A stretch of DNA of 64,000 bases from Donghicola mangrovi. Its GTDB lineage: Bacteria; Pseudomonadota; Alphaproteobacteria; Rhodobacterales; Rhodobacteraceae. Of this stretch, positions 10,336 through 18,264 are shown one piece after another. Where the stretch lies: the NCBI RefSeq assembly GCF_013377535.1, contig NZ_JABCJE010000008.1, forward strand, positions 62,001-126,000, given 5' to 3'. The notes under the pieces are model-generated. The model saw nothing but the letters and a program-made list of their open reading frames with translations, did no database searches and was not told where the DNA came from. The position numbers and the translations under genes were made by a program. Within the stretch, counting starts at the first letter, position 1; every line of letters begins with the position of its first letter.

Positions 10336-10665
10336 ATGATCCAGCCGACCGCTTCGTTCAAAGAAAACCTCATGCTTCTGCCTTCGATCGATGGGCTATC
10401 GCGTATCGAGCTGGTTGACGGTTCGGGCAATGTGGTTGCGACCATCGAGAACCAGCCGGGCAAGCAGGGCTCTTTGGCGGTTTATCAGTACCTTGCTCAG
10501 GAATTTGGGGCGCTGGATAGTGAGGCGGCGCAGCTGGGGCTGTCGATCTTTGCCGAGCACACCGAGGATGCCAAGAACCGGCCCGGTGCCCATCCGAATA
10601 TTGATCGGCTTGTCGCGATCATTGAGGGTGCGAGCCCGCTTCAGCTAAAGGTTATCGCTGATTAA
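10336..10665 (+). CDS. Small conserved protein, DUF2322-like
   Basis: A 109-residue soluble protein without signal peptide. The pattern SFKENLMLLPSIDGLSRIEL followed by GNVVATIENQPGKQGSLAVY and AEHTEDAKNRPGAHPNIDRL resembles what I remember of the DUF2322 family, whose function is unknown. It stands alone between the apnO terminator and a convergent hydrolase gene. The ATG at 10336 follows AAAGGACCGCACC, a weak ribosome site. Confidence 0.65.
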   Translation: MIQPTASFKENLMLLPSIDGLSRIELVDGSGNVVATIENQPGKQGSLAVYQYLAQEFGALDSEAAQLGLSIFAEHTEDAKNRPGAHPNIDRLVAIIEGASPLQLKVIAD

Positions 10666-10670
10666 AGCGA

Positions 10671-10688
10671 GCGGCCTCGCGAGGCCGC
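10671..10688. terminator. Palindromic hairpin between convergent genes
   Basis: GCGGCCTCGCGAGGCCGC is a perfect 18-bp palindrome lying 5 bases after the small-protein stop and 70 bases from the convergent hydrolase stop. It has no T-run on either side, so termination is plausible but not certain. Confidence 0.4.
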
Positions 10689-10758
10689 ATCTCTAGAGCA
10701 GCGCTCCAAGGCCATCCGAAGCAGACCTACTGCTCCGGACGGATGCGTGGGCATCGAC

Positions 10759-12168
10759 TTACTTGCTGAACGCCTTGCTAGTGCCGCGCTCCAGATATTC
10801 CCCATCTGTCGGCGCACCCAAGACTTCGCCATCTTGCATGATGGTTTGACCGCGCAGGATGGTGCGCACGGGCCAGCCTTTGACCTGCAGGCCCTCATAA
10901 GGGGTGTAGTCGCAATCGTGGTGAATCAGGGACTGGGAAATCGTGACGTCGCGCTCGGGGTCCCAGAAGCTCAGGTCCGCGTCCGCGCCCACGGCAATCG
11001 TGCCCTTTTTCGGGTAGAGGCCGAACAGCTTCGCGGGGTTGGTCGCAGTCAGTTCGACGAACCGCTCGATGGAAATGCGACCCTTGCTGACCCCTTCGGA
11101 GAACAGGATCGGCAAGCGCGTTTCGACGCCGGGAATGCCATTCGGCACCCATTTGAAGTTTGTCCGCGCACCGGGGGCATCCTTGCCCTGCGCATCCTCG
11201 AACCGGAAGGGGCAGTGGTCGGACGAGAAGATGTCGAAGGTGCCGTCACGCAGCCCCTCCCAGATGGCTTTCTGGCTGTCCAGATCGCGGGGTGGCGGTG
11301 AGCAGACGTATTTCGCGCCCTCGAAGTCCATGTTCAGACCCTTTAGGTCTTCGGCGGTCAGGGCGATGTATTGCGGGCAGGTTTCGGCATAAACGTTCAT
11401 CCCGCGCTTCTTGGCCCACTGGATCTGCTCCATTGGGTCGCGGCCCGAGACGTGGACGATGGTAATAGGTACATCGGTCAGTTCGGCGTGGGAAATGGCG
11501 CGGTGGGTGGCCTCGCGCTCGACACTCTGGGGGCGGCTTTCGGCGTGGTAGTATGGCGCGGTTTTGCCGGCTTCTTCCAGACGGCGGGCCATGTATTTGA
11601 TGGCGTCGTAGCCCTCGGCGTGAACCATGACCATCGCCTTTTCACGGCGGGCCACGTCGAAGACTTCGATCAGTTCGCGGTCATTCAGCACCATATCGTC
11701 ATAGGTCATAAAGACCTTGAAGGACGTGTAGCCAGCCTTGACCAGCGCGGGCAGTTCCTGCCCCAGAACCTGCGGGGTCGGGTCGGTGATAATCAGGTGG
11801 AACGAGGTATCGACGTAGCATTTCCCCTTGGCCGCAGCATGATAGGCATCCACCGCCTCGCGCAGGGACTGGCCCTTTTGCTGCAGGGCAAATGGCATGA
11901 CGGTGGTGTTGCCGCCCGCCGCCGCAGAGCGCGTGCCGCTTTCAAACCCGTCGGCCATGACAACGCCGCCACCTTGGGGCTGCTCTAGGTGCACATGGGC
12001 GTCGATCCCGCCGGGCAGAACCAGCAGACCTTTGGCGTCGATATCCTGCCGCGCCAGTCCGACGTTTTCGGCGATCGAGACGATGCGCCCCTGACGGATG
12101 CCGATTTCGGCGTGGATGCGGTCACCGGCGGTAACAATTTCTGCGTTGCGGATGGCGATATCGAGCAT
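10759..12168 (-). CDS. Dihydropyrimidinase / D-hydantoinase family amidohydrolase
   Basis: A 469-residue cytoplasmic zinc amidohydrolase that opens cyclic amides. Metal-site signatures are present in order: GGIDAHVHLEQP (about residue 54), the carbamylated-lysine segment GYTSFKVFMTYDD (about residue 147), VMVHAEG (about residue 180), TIVHVSG (about residue 238) and SSDHCPF (about residue 315). Length is normal. It is the last gene of a unit with a TRAP carrier just upstream, which suggests the carrier brings in a cyclic ureide or imide. No carbamoyl-amidase, racemase or pyrimidine-reductase gene is beside it, so the substrate is open. Confidence 0.9.
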   Translation of the reverse strand: MLDIAIRNAEIVTAGDRIHAEIGIRQGRIVSIAENVGLARQDIDAKGLLVLPGGIDAHVHLEQPQGGGVVMADGFESGTRSAAAGGNTTVMPFALQQKGQSLREAVDAYHAAAKGKCYVDTSFHLIITDPTPQVLGQELPALVKAGYTSFKVFMTYDDMVLNDRELIEVFDVARREKAMVMVHAEGYDAIKYMARRLEEAGKTAPYYHAESRPQSVEREATHRAISHAELTDVPITIVHVSGRDPMEQIQWAKKRGMNVYAETCPQYIALTAEDLKGLNMDFEGAKYVCSPPPRDLDSQKAIWEGLRDGTFDIFSSDHCPFRFEDAQGKDAPGARTNFKWVPNGIPGVETRLPILFSEGVSKGRISIERFVELTATNPAKLFGLYPKKGTIAVGADADLSFWDPERDVTISQSLIHHDCDYTPYEGLQVKGWPVRTILRGQTIMQDGEVLGAPTDGEYLERGTSKAFSK

Positions 12169-12192
12169 GGGAAAACTTTCAGGAATGTCTGT

Positions 12193-12236
12193 GTCAGGGC
12201 CCGCTGACGAACGAGAGATAAGATGCGGGCCCTGAC
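12193..12236 (-). promoter_or_regulatory. Strong intercistronic stem-loop after dctP-type gene
   Basis: GTCAGGGCCCGC (12193-12204) and GCGGGCCCTGAC (12225-12236) form a perfect 12-bp stem with a 20-base loop in the 79-base gap between the TRAP binding-protein stop and the hydrolase start. There is no T-run, so an RNA-stabilising or processing role is more likely than full termination. Confidence 0.6.
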
Positions 12237-12247
12237 CTTGGATTGAC

Positions 12248-13210
12248 TTAGTTGGTCAGTGCTTCGAACAGCTTTTTCTGGCCATCGGTGGTCAATTCGG
12301 ATGCATAAAGGGGTTTCGACGCCTCGATGAAGGGGGCGGTGTCAGGGGTGGTGATGTTCACGCCCTTTTCGCGGAACGAGGCCAGCAGGGGCTCTTCTTG
12401 ATCAACGACGTATTGGCGCTGCCAGGTTGCGGCCTCGGCGCCGGATTCCAGCAGGGCGGTCTGGATATCTGCGGGCAGAGCGTCGAATTTACCCTTCTGC
12501 ATGGTGATCGGGGCGGTCATGTTCAGCCAGCCGACCAGCGCAAAGTTGGGCGCAACCTCATAGAACTTCATGCCGTCGTAACCGGTCGAGGCACCCTCGG
12601 CCCCGTCCACAACGCCCGACTGCATCGCGCCGTAAAGCTCGGAATAGGACATGGGGGTCGGGTTCGCGTTGTACGCACGGAAGGCGCTGACATGCACGGG
12701 GTTCTGCATGGTGCGGATTTTCATCCCCTCGAGGTCCGCGATGGAGTTCACGGGCTCTGCGGTCATCAGGTGGCGGATGCCCGACGAAAAGACGGCCAGC
12801 AGCTCAAAGCCCGCCTCGTTCGCATCGCTTTCCATCAGATCCCAGTTCGCATCGACCTTTTCCCCCAGCGCGGGGATCGAGGGGAACAGGAACGGCAGAT
12901 CGAACACTTTGTAGTCTTCGACGTAGTTCGAGAGCATCGCGTTCGAGGTCATGGCAATGTCGACGGTGCCCATCATGACGCCTTCGACGGTTTGCTGTTC
13001 GTCACCCAGTTGGCCGCCTGCATAGATTTCGATGGTTGCAGCGCCGTCAGTCTTGGCCTCCAGCAGCTCTTTCATCTTTTGCAGGCCCATGTCCTGCACT
13101 TCGCCCGCAGCGTTGGTGTGCGCTGCCTTGAAGACATAGTCGGCGGCGAACGCAGGCACAGCGGCGGTCAGCGCCACGACGGCGGCGAAAGAGGTGAATA
13201 CGGTTTTCAT
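12248..13210 (-). CDS. TRAP transporter periplasmic binding protein (DctP family)
   Basis: A 320-residue secreted binding protein. Residues 1-22 are a Sec signal ending in AFA before ADYVFKAAH. The family pattern continues with [23 protein letters not shown] (split over residues 50-72) and GMKIRTMQNPVHV near residue 150, the arginine of which normally pairs with the ligand carboxylate. The start has AGGGAA upstream. It precedes the hydrolase gene and follows the TRAP membrane genes, so its ligand may feed the hydrolase. It resembles the binding protein at 26439 and is likely a paralogue. Confidence 0.93.
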   Translation of the reverse strand: MKTVFTSFAAVVALTAAVPAFAADYVFKAAHTNAAGEVQDMGLQKMKELLEAKTDGAATIEIYAGGQLGDEQQTVEGVMMGTVDIAMTSNAMLSNYVEDYKVFDLPFLFPSIPALGEKVDANWDLMESDANEAGFELLAVFSSGIRHLMTAEPVNSIADLEGMKIRTMQNPVHVSAFRAYNANPTPMSYSELYGAMQSGVVDGAEGASTGYDGMKFYEVAPNFALVGWLNMTAPITMQKGKFDALPADIQTALLESGAEAATWQRQYVVDQEEPLLASFREKGVNITTPDTAPFIEASKPLYASELTTDGQKKLFEALTN

Positions 13211-13264
13211 GATTATTCCCTGTTGTGGAGTGAGTTGGAGGAGGAAGGGGTTGGCCCCCGCAGG

Positions 13265-14542
13265 TCACATCAGGACCGACGGCAACCAGAGAGAAACAGC
13301 AGGCACAAAGGTCACCAGCATCAGCGCGACCAACATGCAGATCAGGGGCAGCCACACCTTGCGCGACACCTGTTCGATCCGGCGGCCGGCCACGGTAGCC
13401 GCGACATAGAGGCAGATGCCGTAAGGCGGTGTGATCAGGCCGATCGACAGGTTCAGCGCAGTGATGACGCCGAATTGCACGGGGTCGATGCCATAGCTTT
13501 GGGCGATGGGTTGCAGGATCGGCAGCAGGATCAGGACGGCCGAGATGCTCTCCATAAACATGCCGACGATCAGCAGCAGGATGTTCACGATCAGCAAGAA
13601 AACAAAGGGGCTGTCGGTCAGACCAGTGAGCCAGTCGCGCAGCAGGGCGGGCAGGCCTTGGGTCGCGATGAACCAGGTAAAGACCGATGCCGTTGCGATA
13701 ATGATCAGAACGGTGGCCGACAGGCTGATCGCCTTGAGGCAGATGCGGGGCAGATCGCTGGGCTTCAGTTCTCGGTAGATGCCCATGGTGACGATCAGCG
13801 TGGTGAACAGCGCCACGCAGGCGGCCTCGGTCGCGGTGAAGATACCGCCTATGATGCCGCCGATGATCACCACAGGAACCAACATTCCGGGCAGAGCGGC
13901 GATGAACGCTTTGACCAATTTGTCAAAGCTGAAATCTTCGCGGTCCTGTTGAACGGCGGCGTCCTGACGGGCGTGCAGCCAGCAGCCGGACATGAGCCCC
14001 GCGACGACCAGTAAGCCGGGGACGATCCCGCCAAGGAACATGGCCCCGATAGACTGGTTCGACGTGATGGCGATAACGATCATGACGATCGAGGGCGGGA
14101 TGATCGACGCCAGCGAACCCGACGCCGCGATCACGGCAGAGGCCAGATCGATGTCATACCGGCGCTTGCGCATCTCGGGAGTCATGACGGCGCTGATGGC
14201 GGCGGTGTCCGCCGAACCCGACCCGGAAATCGCGGCCAGTCCCGTGCCTGTGACGATAGCGACCAGATAGAGCGAGCCGGTGATCCACCCGACCAGCGCA
14301 CTGGCAAGGTTAACAAAGCGGCGTGCGATCCCGCCTGCCTCCATCAAAAGGCCCGAGGCGACAAAGAACGGAATGGCCATCAAGGTAAACGAGCTGATCC
14401 CGCCATAGACCCGCTGCGCCACGATCGACAGGGGCACCGTGGTGGTCAGTTCGATCGCCACCAGCGCCGCGATGCCAAGTGCCAGCACAATCGGGACGCC
14501 CGAAATAAGGAGTAGAAGGAAGCCTCCGCCAGCGACGATCAT
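13265..14542 (-). CDS. TRAP transporter large permease (DctM family)
   Basis: A 425-residue inner-membrane protein with about 12 hydrophobic segments, the sodium-coupled channel subunit of a TRAP carrier. Typical segments are SGSGSADTAAISAVMTPEM near residue 110, IPPSIVMIVIAI near residue 145 and the C-terminal ITPPYGICLYVAA. Start and upstream DctQ stop overlap (ATGA). Works with the small membrane subunit and the binding protein on either side. Confidence 0.95.
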   Translation of the reverse strand: MIVAGGGFLLLLISGVPIVLALGIAALVAIELTTTVPLSIVAQRVYGGISSFTLMAIPFFVASGLLMEAGGIARRFVNLASALVGWITGSLYLVAIVTGTGLAAISGSGSADTAAISAVMTPEMRKRRYDIDLASAVIAASGSLASIIPPSIVMIVIAITSNQSIGAMFLGGIVPGLLVVAGLMSGCWLHARQDAAVQQDREDFSFDKLVKAFIAALPGMLVPVVIIGGIIGGIFTATEAACVALFTTLIVTMGIYRELKPSDLPRICLKAISLSATVLIIIATASVFTWFIATQGLPALLRDWLTGLTDSPFVFLLIVNILLLIVGMFMESISAVLILLPILQPIAQSYGIDPVQFGVITALNLSIGLITPPYGICLYVAATVAGRRIEQVSRKVWLPLICMLVALMLVTFVPAVSLWLPSVLM

Positions 14543-15108
14543 GCGGGCACCTCGGTTTTATCGGTTTCGGGGCGCAGAATTTTGGGGGCAAAGGTGATCG
14601 CAAATTCGATCAGAAAATATCCAAAGCCTACCGGCAGTGCCATGTAAGGCCATGCCATCGGGATGCGCAGCGCGGGCGATTTGACGATCATGCCGATGCT
14701 GAGCATCGACAGCGATCCGACCACGACGACCGCCAGAAACCAGACCCCAAGCCCGAGGCCCGCCGCGTTACAAATGCGCTGAACGGGCAGCGGCGCTTTG
14801 CGGATCAGGACGTCGACGCCGACGTGCTGGTTGTAGCGCATTGCGATCCCCGCCCCTAGGAGAGTCAGCCAGACTTGGGCAAAGGTGGCGGTCTCTTCGC
14901 TCCAGGCGATAGAGTAGTTGAAGAAGTAGCGGCCGATGATCTGCACCAGAATGGCGCCCGCCATGTAGGCCAGCAGGAGCAGCGCGATGCCGTCGACCAG
15001 CCTCCGCAGGATCGCTAAGGCGCCCTTGAAAAATCTGATCACATCGGACGAGGTGCCTGATGGTGTGTTCTTGGACGCATGCGTAACAGGGGGTGCAGGG
15101 GTTTGCAT
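14539..15108 (-). CDS. TRAP transporter small permease (DctQ family)
   Basis: A 189-residue protein with four predicted membrane helices, matching DctQ. The segment GRYFFNYSIAWSEETATFAQVW is the conserved core (about residues 60-80). I chose ATG at 15108 because AGAGG lies 7 bases upstream; a GTG 18 bases earlier has no ribosome site. It is the first gene of the TRAP-hydrolase unit and faces the aldolase gene across a 218-base divergent promoter region. Confidence 0.9.
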   Translation of the reverse strand: MQTPAPPVTHASKNTPSGTSSDVIRFFKGALAILRRLVDGIALLLLAYMAGAILVQIIGRYFFNYSIAWSEETATFAQVWLTLLGAGIAMRYNQHVGVDVLIRKAPLPVQRICNAAGLGLGVWFLAVVVVGSLSMLSIGMIVKSPALRIPMAWPYMALPVGFGYFLIEFAITFAPKILRPETDKTEVPA

Positions 15109-15285
15109 GGTGGACCTCTCGTTCACTCGGCACGGTCCAAGCGGAATTAATCACTCGGAAAACTTGGTTTTATGCGCCTTTCCCTGATGCTGCGCGTAGG
15201 TCTTTGCGCAGTAAAGGGGGCTGACTATTAATATCGCGTCCCAAAGTATTTAATGCCACTGAAAGCGCGATTTACTTGAATTTTG

Positions 15286-15323
15286 TGATCTTAACTGATC
15301 AGCATTTAGGCAATATAAGATCA
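15286..15323. promoter_or_regulatory. Inverted repeat upstream of HpaI-type aldolase gene
   Basis: TGATCTTA (15286-15293) and TAAGATCA (15316-15323) form a perfect 8-bp inverted repeat with a 22-base spacer that also contains the palindrome CTGATCAG (15295-15302). The right arm ends 3 bases before the aldolase ATG. CTGATCAG also occurs at 28424-28431. The rest of the 218-base divergent gap is AT-rich promoter-like DNA without a gene. Confidence 0.35.
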
Positions 15324-15326
15324 TAA

Positions 15327-16112
15327 ATGGTGGTTGATTTGAAAAACGGATCATGTTTTGGCGGAAATTCCCGCGATGGTAGATCACATTTTGGCCTCGC
15401 TCTGTGTCTGCTGGGGCGGGCAGAATCGATCCTGCTAGCGCGGGGGGCCGGGTTTGATTTTGTGGTCGTGGATATGGAGCACGGCCCCCTAGGATTGGGG
15501 AATCTGGGTCAGGTCGCGGCAGCGGGCCTTGCCGCTGGGATGCCGGTGTTCGGGCGGGTCACGGGGCCCACTTCGGGGGACATCGCGCGGGTTCTGGATT
15601 GCGGCGCGACCGGAGTGATCGTGCCCCACGTGGATACGCCAGAGCACGCGCAGCACATTGCATCGTGGTGCCGGTTTGGCCCCGTTGGACGGCGCGCCTT
15701 GCCCGGTCCGTTGCCCGGATTGGACTATGGGATCGTGCCTGCAGCAGAACTCTGCGCCCGGGCCGAAGCGGGAGCGCAGGTCATTGCGATGATCGAAAGT
15801 GCGGAAGGTTTGGAAAATGTGGATCAGATCGCGGCGACCCAAGGGATCGACATGCTGATGATCGGCTCCAATGATCTGGCCGATGGGATCGGGCGGCGCG
15901 GGCAGTTGGAGCACGCGGATGTCTTTGCGGCCTTTGAACGTATCGCGCAGGCCGCGCGGGACAACGATTGCGCCTTCGGGGTGATGGGATTGCCGGCGGG
16001 TTTGGTTAACAGCTATGCGCTGGAATTGGGGGCGACCGCGATTGTGGTGACCAATGACACCAACCTGATCGTCGAAGGCGGCGCGGCCGCGTTAACCAAG
16101 GTCAGACGATAG
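15327..16112 (+). CDS. HpcH/HpaI-family class II aldolase
   Basis: A 261-residue TIM-barrel enzyme of the HpaI/GarL type, which cleaves 2-keto-3-deoxy acids or hydroxy acids using a divalent metal. Visible motifs are FDFVVVDMEHGP (about residue 45), GVIVPHVDTPEHA (about residue 95), IAMIESAEGLENV (metal-binding Glu, about residue 155) and MIGSNDLADGIG (metal-binding Asp, about residue 180). The start lacks a clear ribosome site and lies just beside an inverted repeat. The 3' end overlaps the convergent LysR gene by 11 bases. Substrate unknown; it may cleave a product of the neighbouring acid pathway. Confidence 0.85.
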   Translation: MVVDLKNGSCFGGNSRDGRSHFGLALCLLGRAESILLARGAGFDFVVVDMEHGPLGLGNLGQVAAAGLAAGMPVFGRVTGPTSGDIARVLDCGATGVIVPHVDTPEHAQHIASWCRFGPVGRRALPGPLPGLDYGIVPAAELCARAEAGAQVIAMIESAEGLENVDQIAATQGIDMLMIGSNDLADGIGRRGQLEHADVFAAFERIAQAARDNDCAFGVMGLPAGLVNSYALELGATAIVVTNDTNLIVEGGAAALTKVRR

Positions 16113-17010
16113 GACGCTGGCTTTCCTCGCGCACTTCGGCAAGACGCAATGCGACCCGTTCGCGGAACACTTCGATGAAGCGGCGGGTCTGGCGCGAGGG
16201 CACTTTGGTCTTTTGCATCGCCGCGCAGAGGTCGAAACTCTGGTCCGACCCATAGGGGCGGATCACCAGACCGGGGCGCAATTCGGTGTGGGCGGACAGC
16301 TCGTCGACCAAGGCCACCCCCCAGCCATCGCGCACAATCCGCACGGCGGCGTTCATAAACCGCGTCTCGATCGAAGGGCGATATTCCAAGCCCTGCGCGC
16401 GGAAACTGTCGGCGAGCATCAGGCCGATCCGGGTGGACACTTGGGGTCCGATCAGGGCGGCACCCATCAAGTCTTTGGCTGTAATCACGTCCAGTTTTGC
16501 CAGCGGATCGCTTTCTTGCAGCAGGCAAACCGGGCGCAACACCGCTATCTGTTCATAGTTCATCGCCTGCCGTTCATAGGGGGCCATGGCAAATGCCACA
16601 TCAGCCACGCCATTCTCGACCACTTGCAGGACACTGTCCAAAGGGCGCGTTTCCAGTGACAGCTGAATGCGGGGGTAATCGCGGGCGTAATCGGCGATCA
16701 CGCGTGGCAAGACGGACTCGCTGAGTTCGGCGGTGGCCGCGATGCGAATGCGGCCAATCCGGCCCGTGCGCAGGTCCCCTGCCCTTTGGTTAACCGCGTC
16801 GCGCAGGTGGAACAGGGGCTCGGCCTCTTCGAGCAGGATCATTGCCTCGTCCGTGGGGGACAGGCGGTTGCTGACCCGCTCGAACAAGGGAAATCCCAGA
16901 ACCGTTTCAATGTGCCGGATCGTGTTGGAGATCGAAGGCTGGGACATCCCCAGCCGCTCTGCCGCGCCGACCGTCGTGCGATAGGTCACAACGGCGCGCA
17001 AAATTTCCAA
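16102..17010 (-). CDS. LysR-family transcriptional regulator
   Basis: A LysR regulator of about 302 residues: winged helix-turn-helix (TVGAAERLGMSQPSISNTIR, about residues 13-32 from the TTG) and a two-lobed effector domain. Coordinates start at the first standard codon (TTG at 17010), but this has no ribosome site and cuts into the first helix. The upstream in-frame ATT at 17037 gives IPDILNLRQLEILRAVV and has AAGGGG 8 bases before it, so initiation at ATT is plausible. It follows the small protein gene at 17057 closely and is likely co-transcribed with the acid-catabolic genes. Confidence 0.85.
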   Translation of the reverse strand: MEILRAVVTYRTTVGAAERLGMSQPSISNTIRHIETVLGFPLFERVSNRLSPTDEAMILLEEAEPLFHLRDAVNQRAGDLRTGRIGRIRIAATAELSESVLPRVIADYARDYPRIQLSLETRPLDSVLQVVENGVADVAFAMAPYERQAMNYEQIAVLRPVCLLQESDPLAKLDVITAKDLMGAALIGPQVSTRIGLMLADSFRAQGLEYRPSIETRFMNAAVRIVRDGWGVALVDELSAHTELRPGLVIRPYGSDQSFDLCAAMQKTKVPSRQTRRFIEVFRERVALRLAEVREESQRPIV

Positions 17011-17056
17011 CTGGCGAAGGTTCAGGATATCGGGAATGGCTCTAACCCCTTGGTTC

Positions 17057-17344
17057 TCAGGACTTTGTCAGGCGGATGCGTTTGAAGTTCTTTACCTTGT
17101 CGGTAAAGGGTCCAAAGCCTTTGATAGCCTCGAATTCGGGGGTTTCATAGGCTTCGGGGCCGGTGATCGTGTAGATCGCCACGTGGCGCGGGCCACCCTC
17201 GAGGCATTTTTCGCGGCGGGCATCGAGCCAACCGGGGCAGGCCAGAATATCGGGCAGATGGGTGTTTTCGTACCAGTCGTCAAAGGCGGCTTCGTCCTCG
17301 GGGGCGACGTCGACGAACACGATATGGGTTTGCAGGGCGGTCAT
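17057..17344 (-). CDS. Small dimeric alpha/beta-barrel (EthD/ABM-like) protein
   Basis: A 95-residue soluble protein. The motif DWYENTHLPDILACPGWLDA (about residues 23-42) and the pattern of a ferredoxin-like half-barrel recall EthD-type and antibiotic-biosynthesis-monooxygenase-type small proteins. Function unknown; such proteins often assist oxygenation or isomerisation in catabolic operons. The start overlaps the stop of the DapA-family gene (ATGA at 17341), so it belongs to the same operon. Confidence 0.7.
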   Translation of the reverse strand: MTALQTHIVFVDVAPEDEAAFDDWYENTHLPDILACPGWLDARREKCLEGGPRHVAIYTITGPEAYETPEFEAIKGFGPFTDKVKNFKRIRLTKS

Positions 17345-18264
17345 ACGGAAAGCTCCAGACTGGGGCGCAGAGCGGCCATGAGGGCGTCAAGCTCTGCGTC
17401 GGAAATGCGGGGGGTGGGGGCGCGGCAGGCGGGGCTGTCGATCCGGCCCATCGCGGCAAGGCAGGCCTTGAGCCGAGCGGCGGCCAGATGGCCGGGGCGG
17501 GCGTAGACCAGACGCGCCAGATCATAGAGCGTGGTGTGCATTTTCAGGGCGTCGGGGATGCGGCCTTGGCGGACATGGGTGTCCAGCGCAGTGATCAGCT
17601 CAGGGACCAAGGCGGACAGGCTAACGGCAGAGCCATCGCTGCCAAGAATGTAGCAGCCGAACAGATGCTCATCGCCCGAGGCCATGACGGCCACATCAGG
17701 GCGCATCGCGCGGGCTGTGCGCAGGGTGGTCTCATAGGCTTTGACCTCCCAGCTTCCCTCTTTGATGCCTGCGACGGCGTCTATTTCGAGCAGCTGTTTC
17801 AGGAGGTCCGTGTCGTAGTGCAAACCGCCAGAGGCGACCGACCCCTGAAACAGGTAGATCGGGGCGCCTGTGGCTTCGGCGATGCCGCGGTGGTGGGCAA
17901 CGACCGCGCGCGGGTCCACGCCCAAAGCCCACGAAAACGGCGCGAAAACCATGATCGCATCGGCGCCAGCCTTCAGCGCGGCCTGAGCGTCGGCGGCTGC
18001 GAATTCGGTGTTCTCGGCGCTGACAGCGGCGAGGATGCGGCGCTTGCCCGCGACCTCTCGGGCAATGCGGACCACGTCGGCTTGCTCTGCACGGGACATG
18101 TGGATGCCCTCGCCCGCGTGGCCGTTCAGCAAGAGGCCCGCCTGACCGGGATCGGAAAGAACCTGAGCGAAATGCCGTTCAAGGCCGGTGAAATCCAGAC
18201 CGCCCATGTCGTGCATCGGGCAGATGGTCGCCGCATAAAGACCGCCATTCAGCGCCGCTGTCAT
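17341..18264 (-). CDS. Dihydrodipicolinate synthase-family lyase/aldolase, first of a tandem pair
   Basis: A 307-residue TIM-barrel enzyme of the DapA/NanA superfamily. The Schiff-base lysine is in VAGIKEGSW (about residue 165), and the Tyr of the usual LYNxP motif may survive in IYLFQG. The usual G-T/S-T-G-E motif is replaced by NGHAGE (about residues 49-54), a change shared with the next gene. Members act as aldolases, lyases or dehydratases on keto acids; the substrate here is unknown. The ATG at 18264 overlaps the previous stop (TGATG); a GTG one codon earlier is also possible. Confidence 0.85.
   Translation of the reverse strand: MTAALNGGLYAATICPMHDMGGLDFTGLERHFAQVLSDPGQAGLLLNGHAGEGIHMSRAEQADVVRIAREVAGKRRILAAVSAENTEFAAADAQAALKAGADAIMVFAPFSWALGVDPRAVVAHHRGIAEATGAPIYLFQGSVASGGLHYDTDLLKQLLEIDAVAGIKEGSWEVKAYETTLRTARAMRPDVAVMASGDEHLFGCYILGSDGSAVSLSALVPELITALDTHVRQGRIPDALKMHTTLYDLARLVYARPGHLAAARLKACLAAMGRIDSPACRAPTPRISDAELDALMAALRPSLELSV

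Noticed and set aside
13230-13260. GGAGGAGGAAGG as a second anti-Shine-Dalgarno type RNA (minus strand CCTTCCTCCTCC)
   Set aside because: No stem around the motif and no terminator; it lies in a short gap between TRAP genes.
12398-14014. 538-codon plus-strand frame over the TRAP genes
   Set aside because: Antisense of DctP and DctM; low-complexity Asp/Gln/His-rich product.
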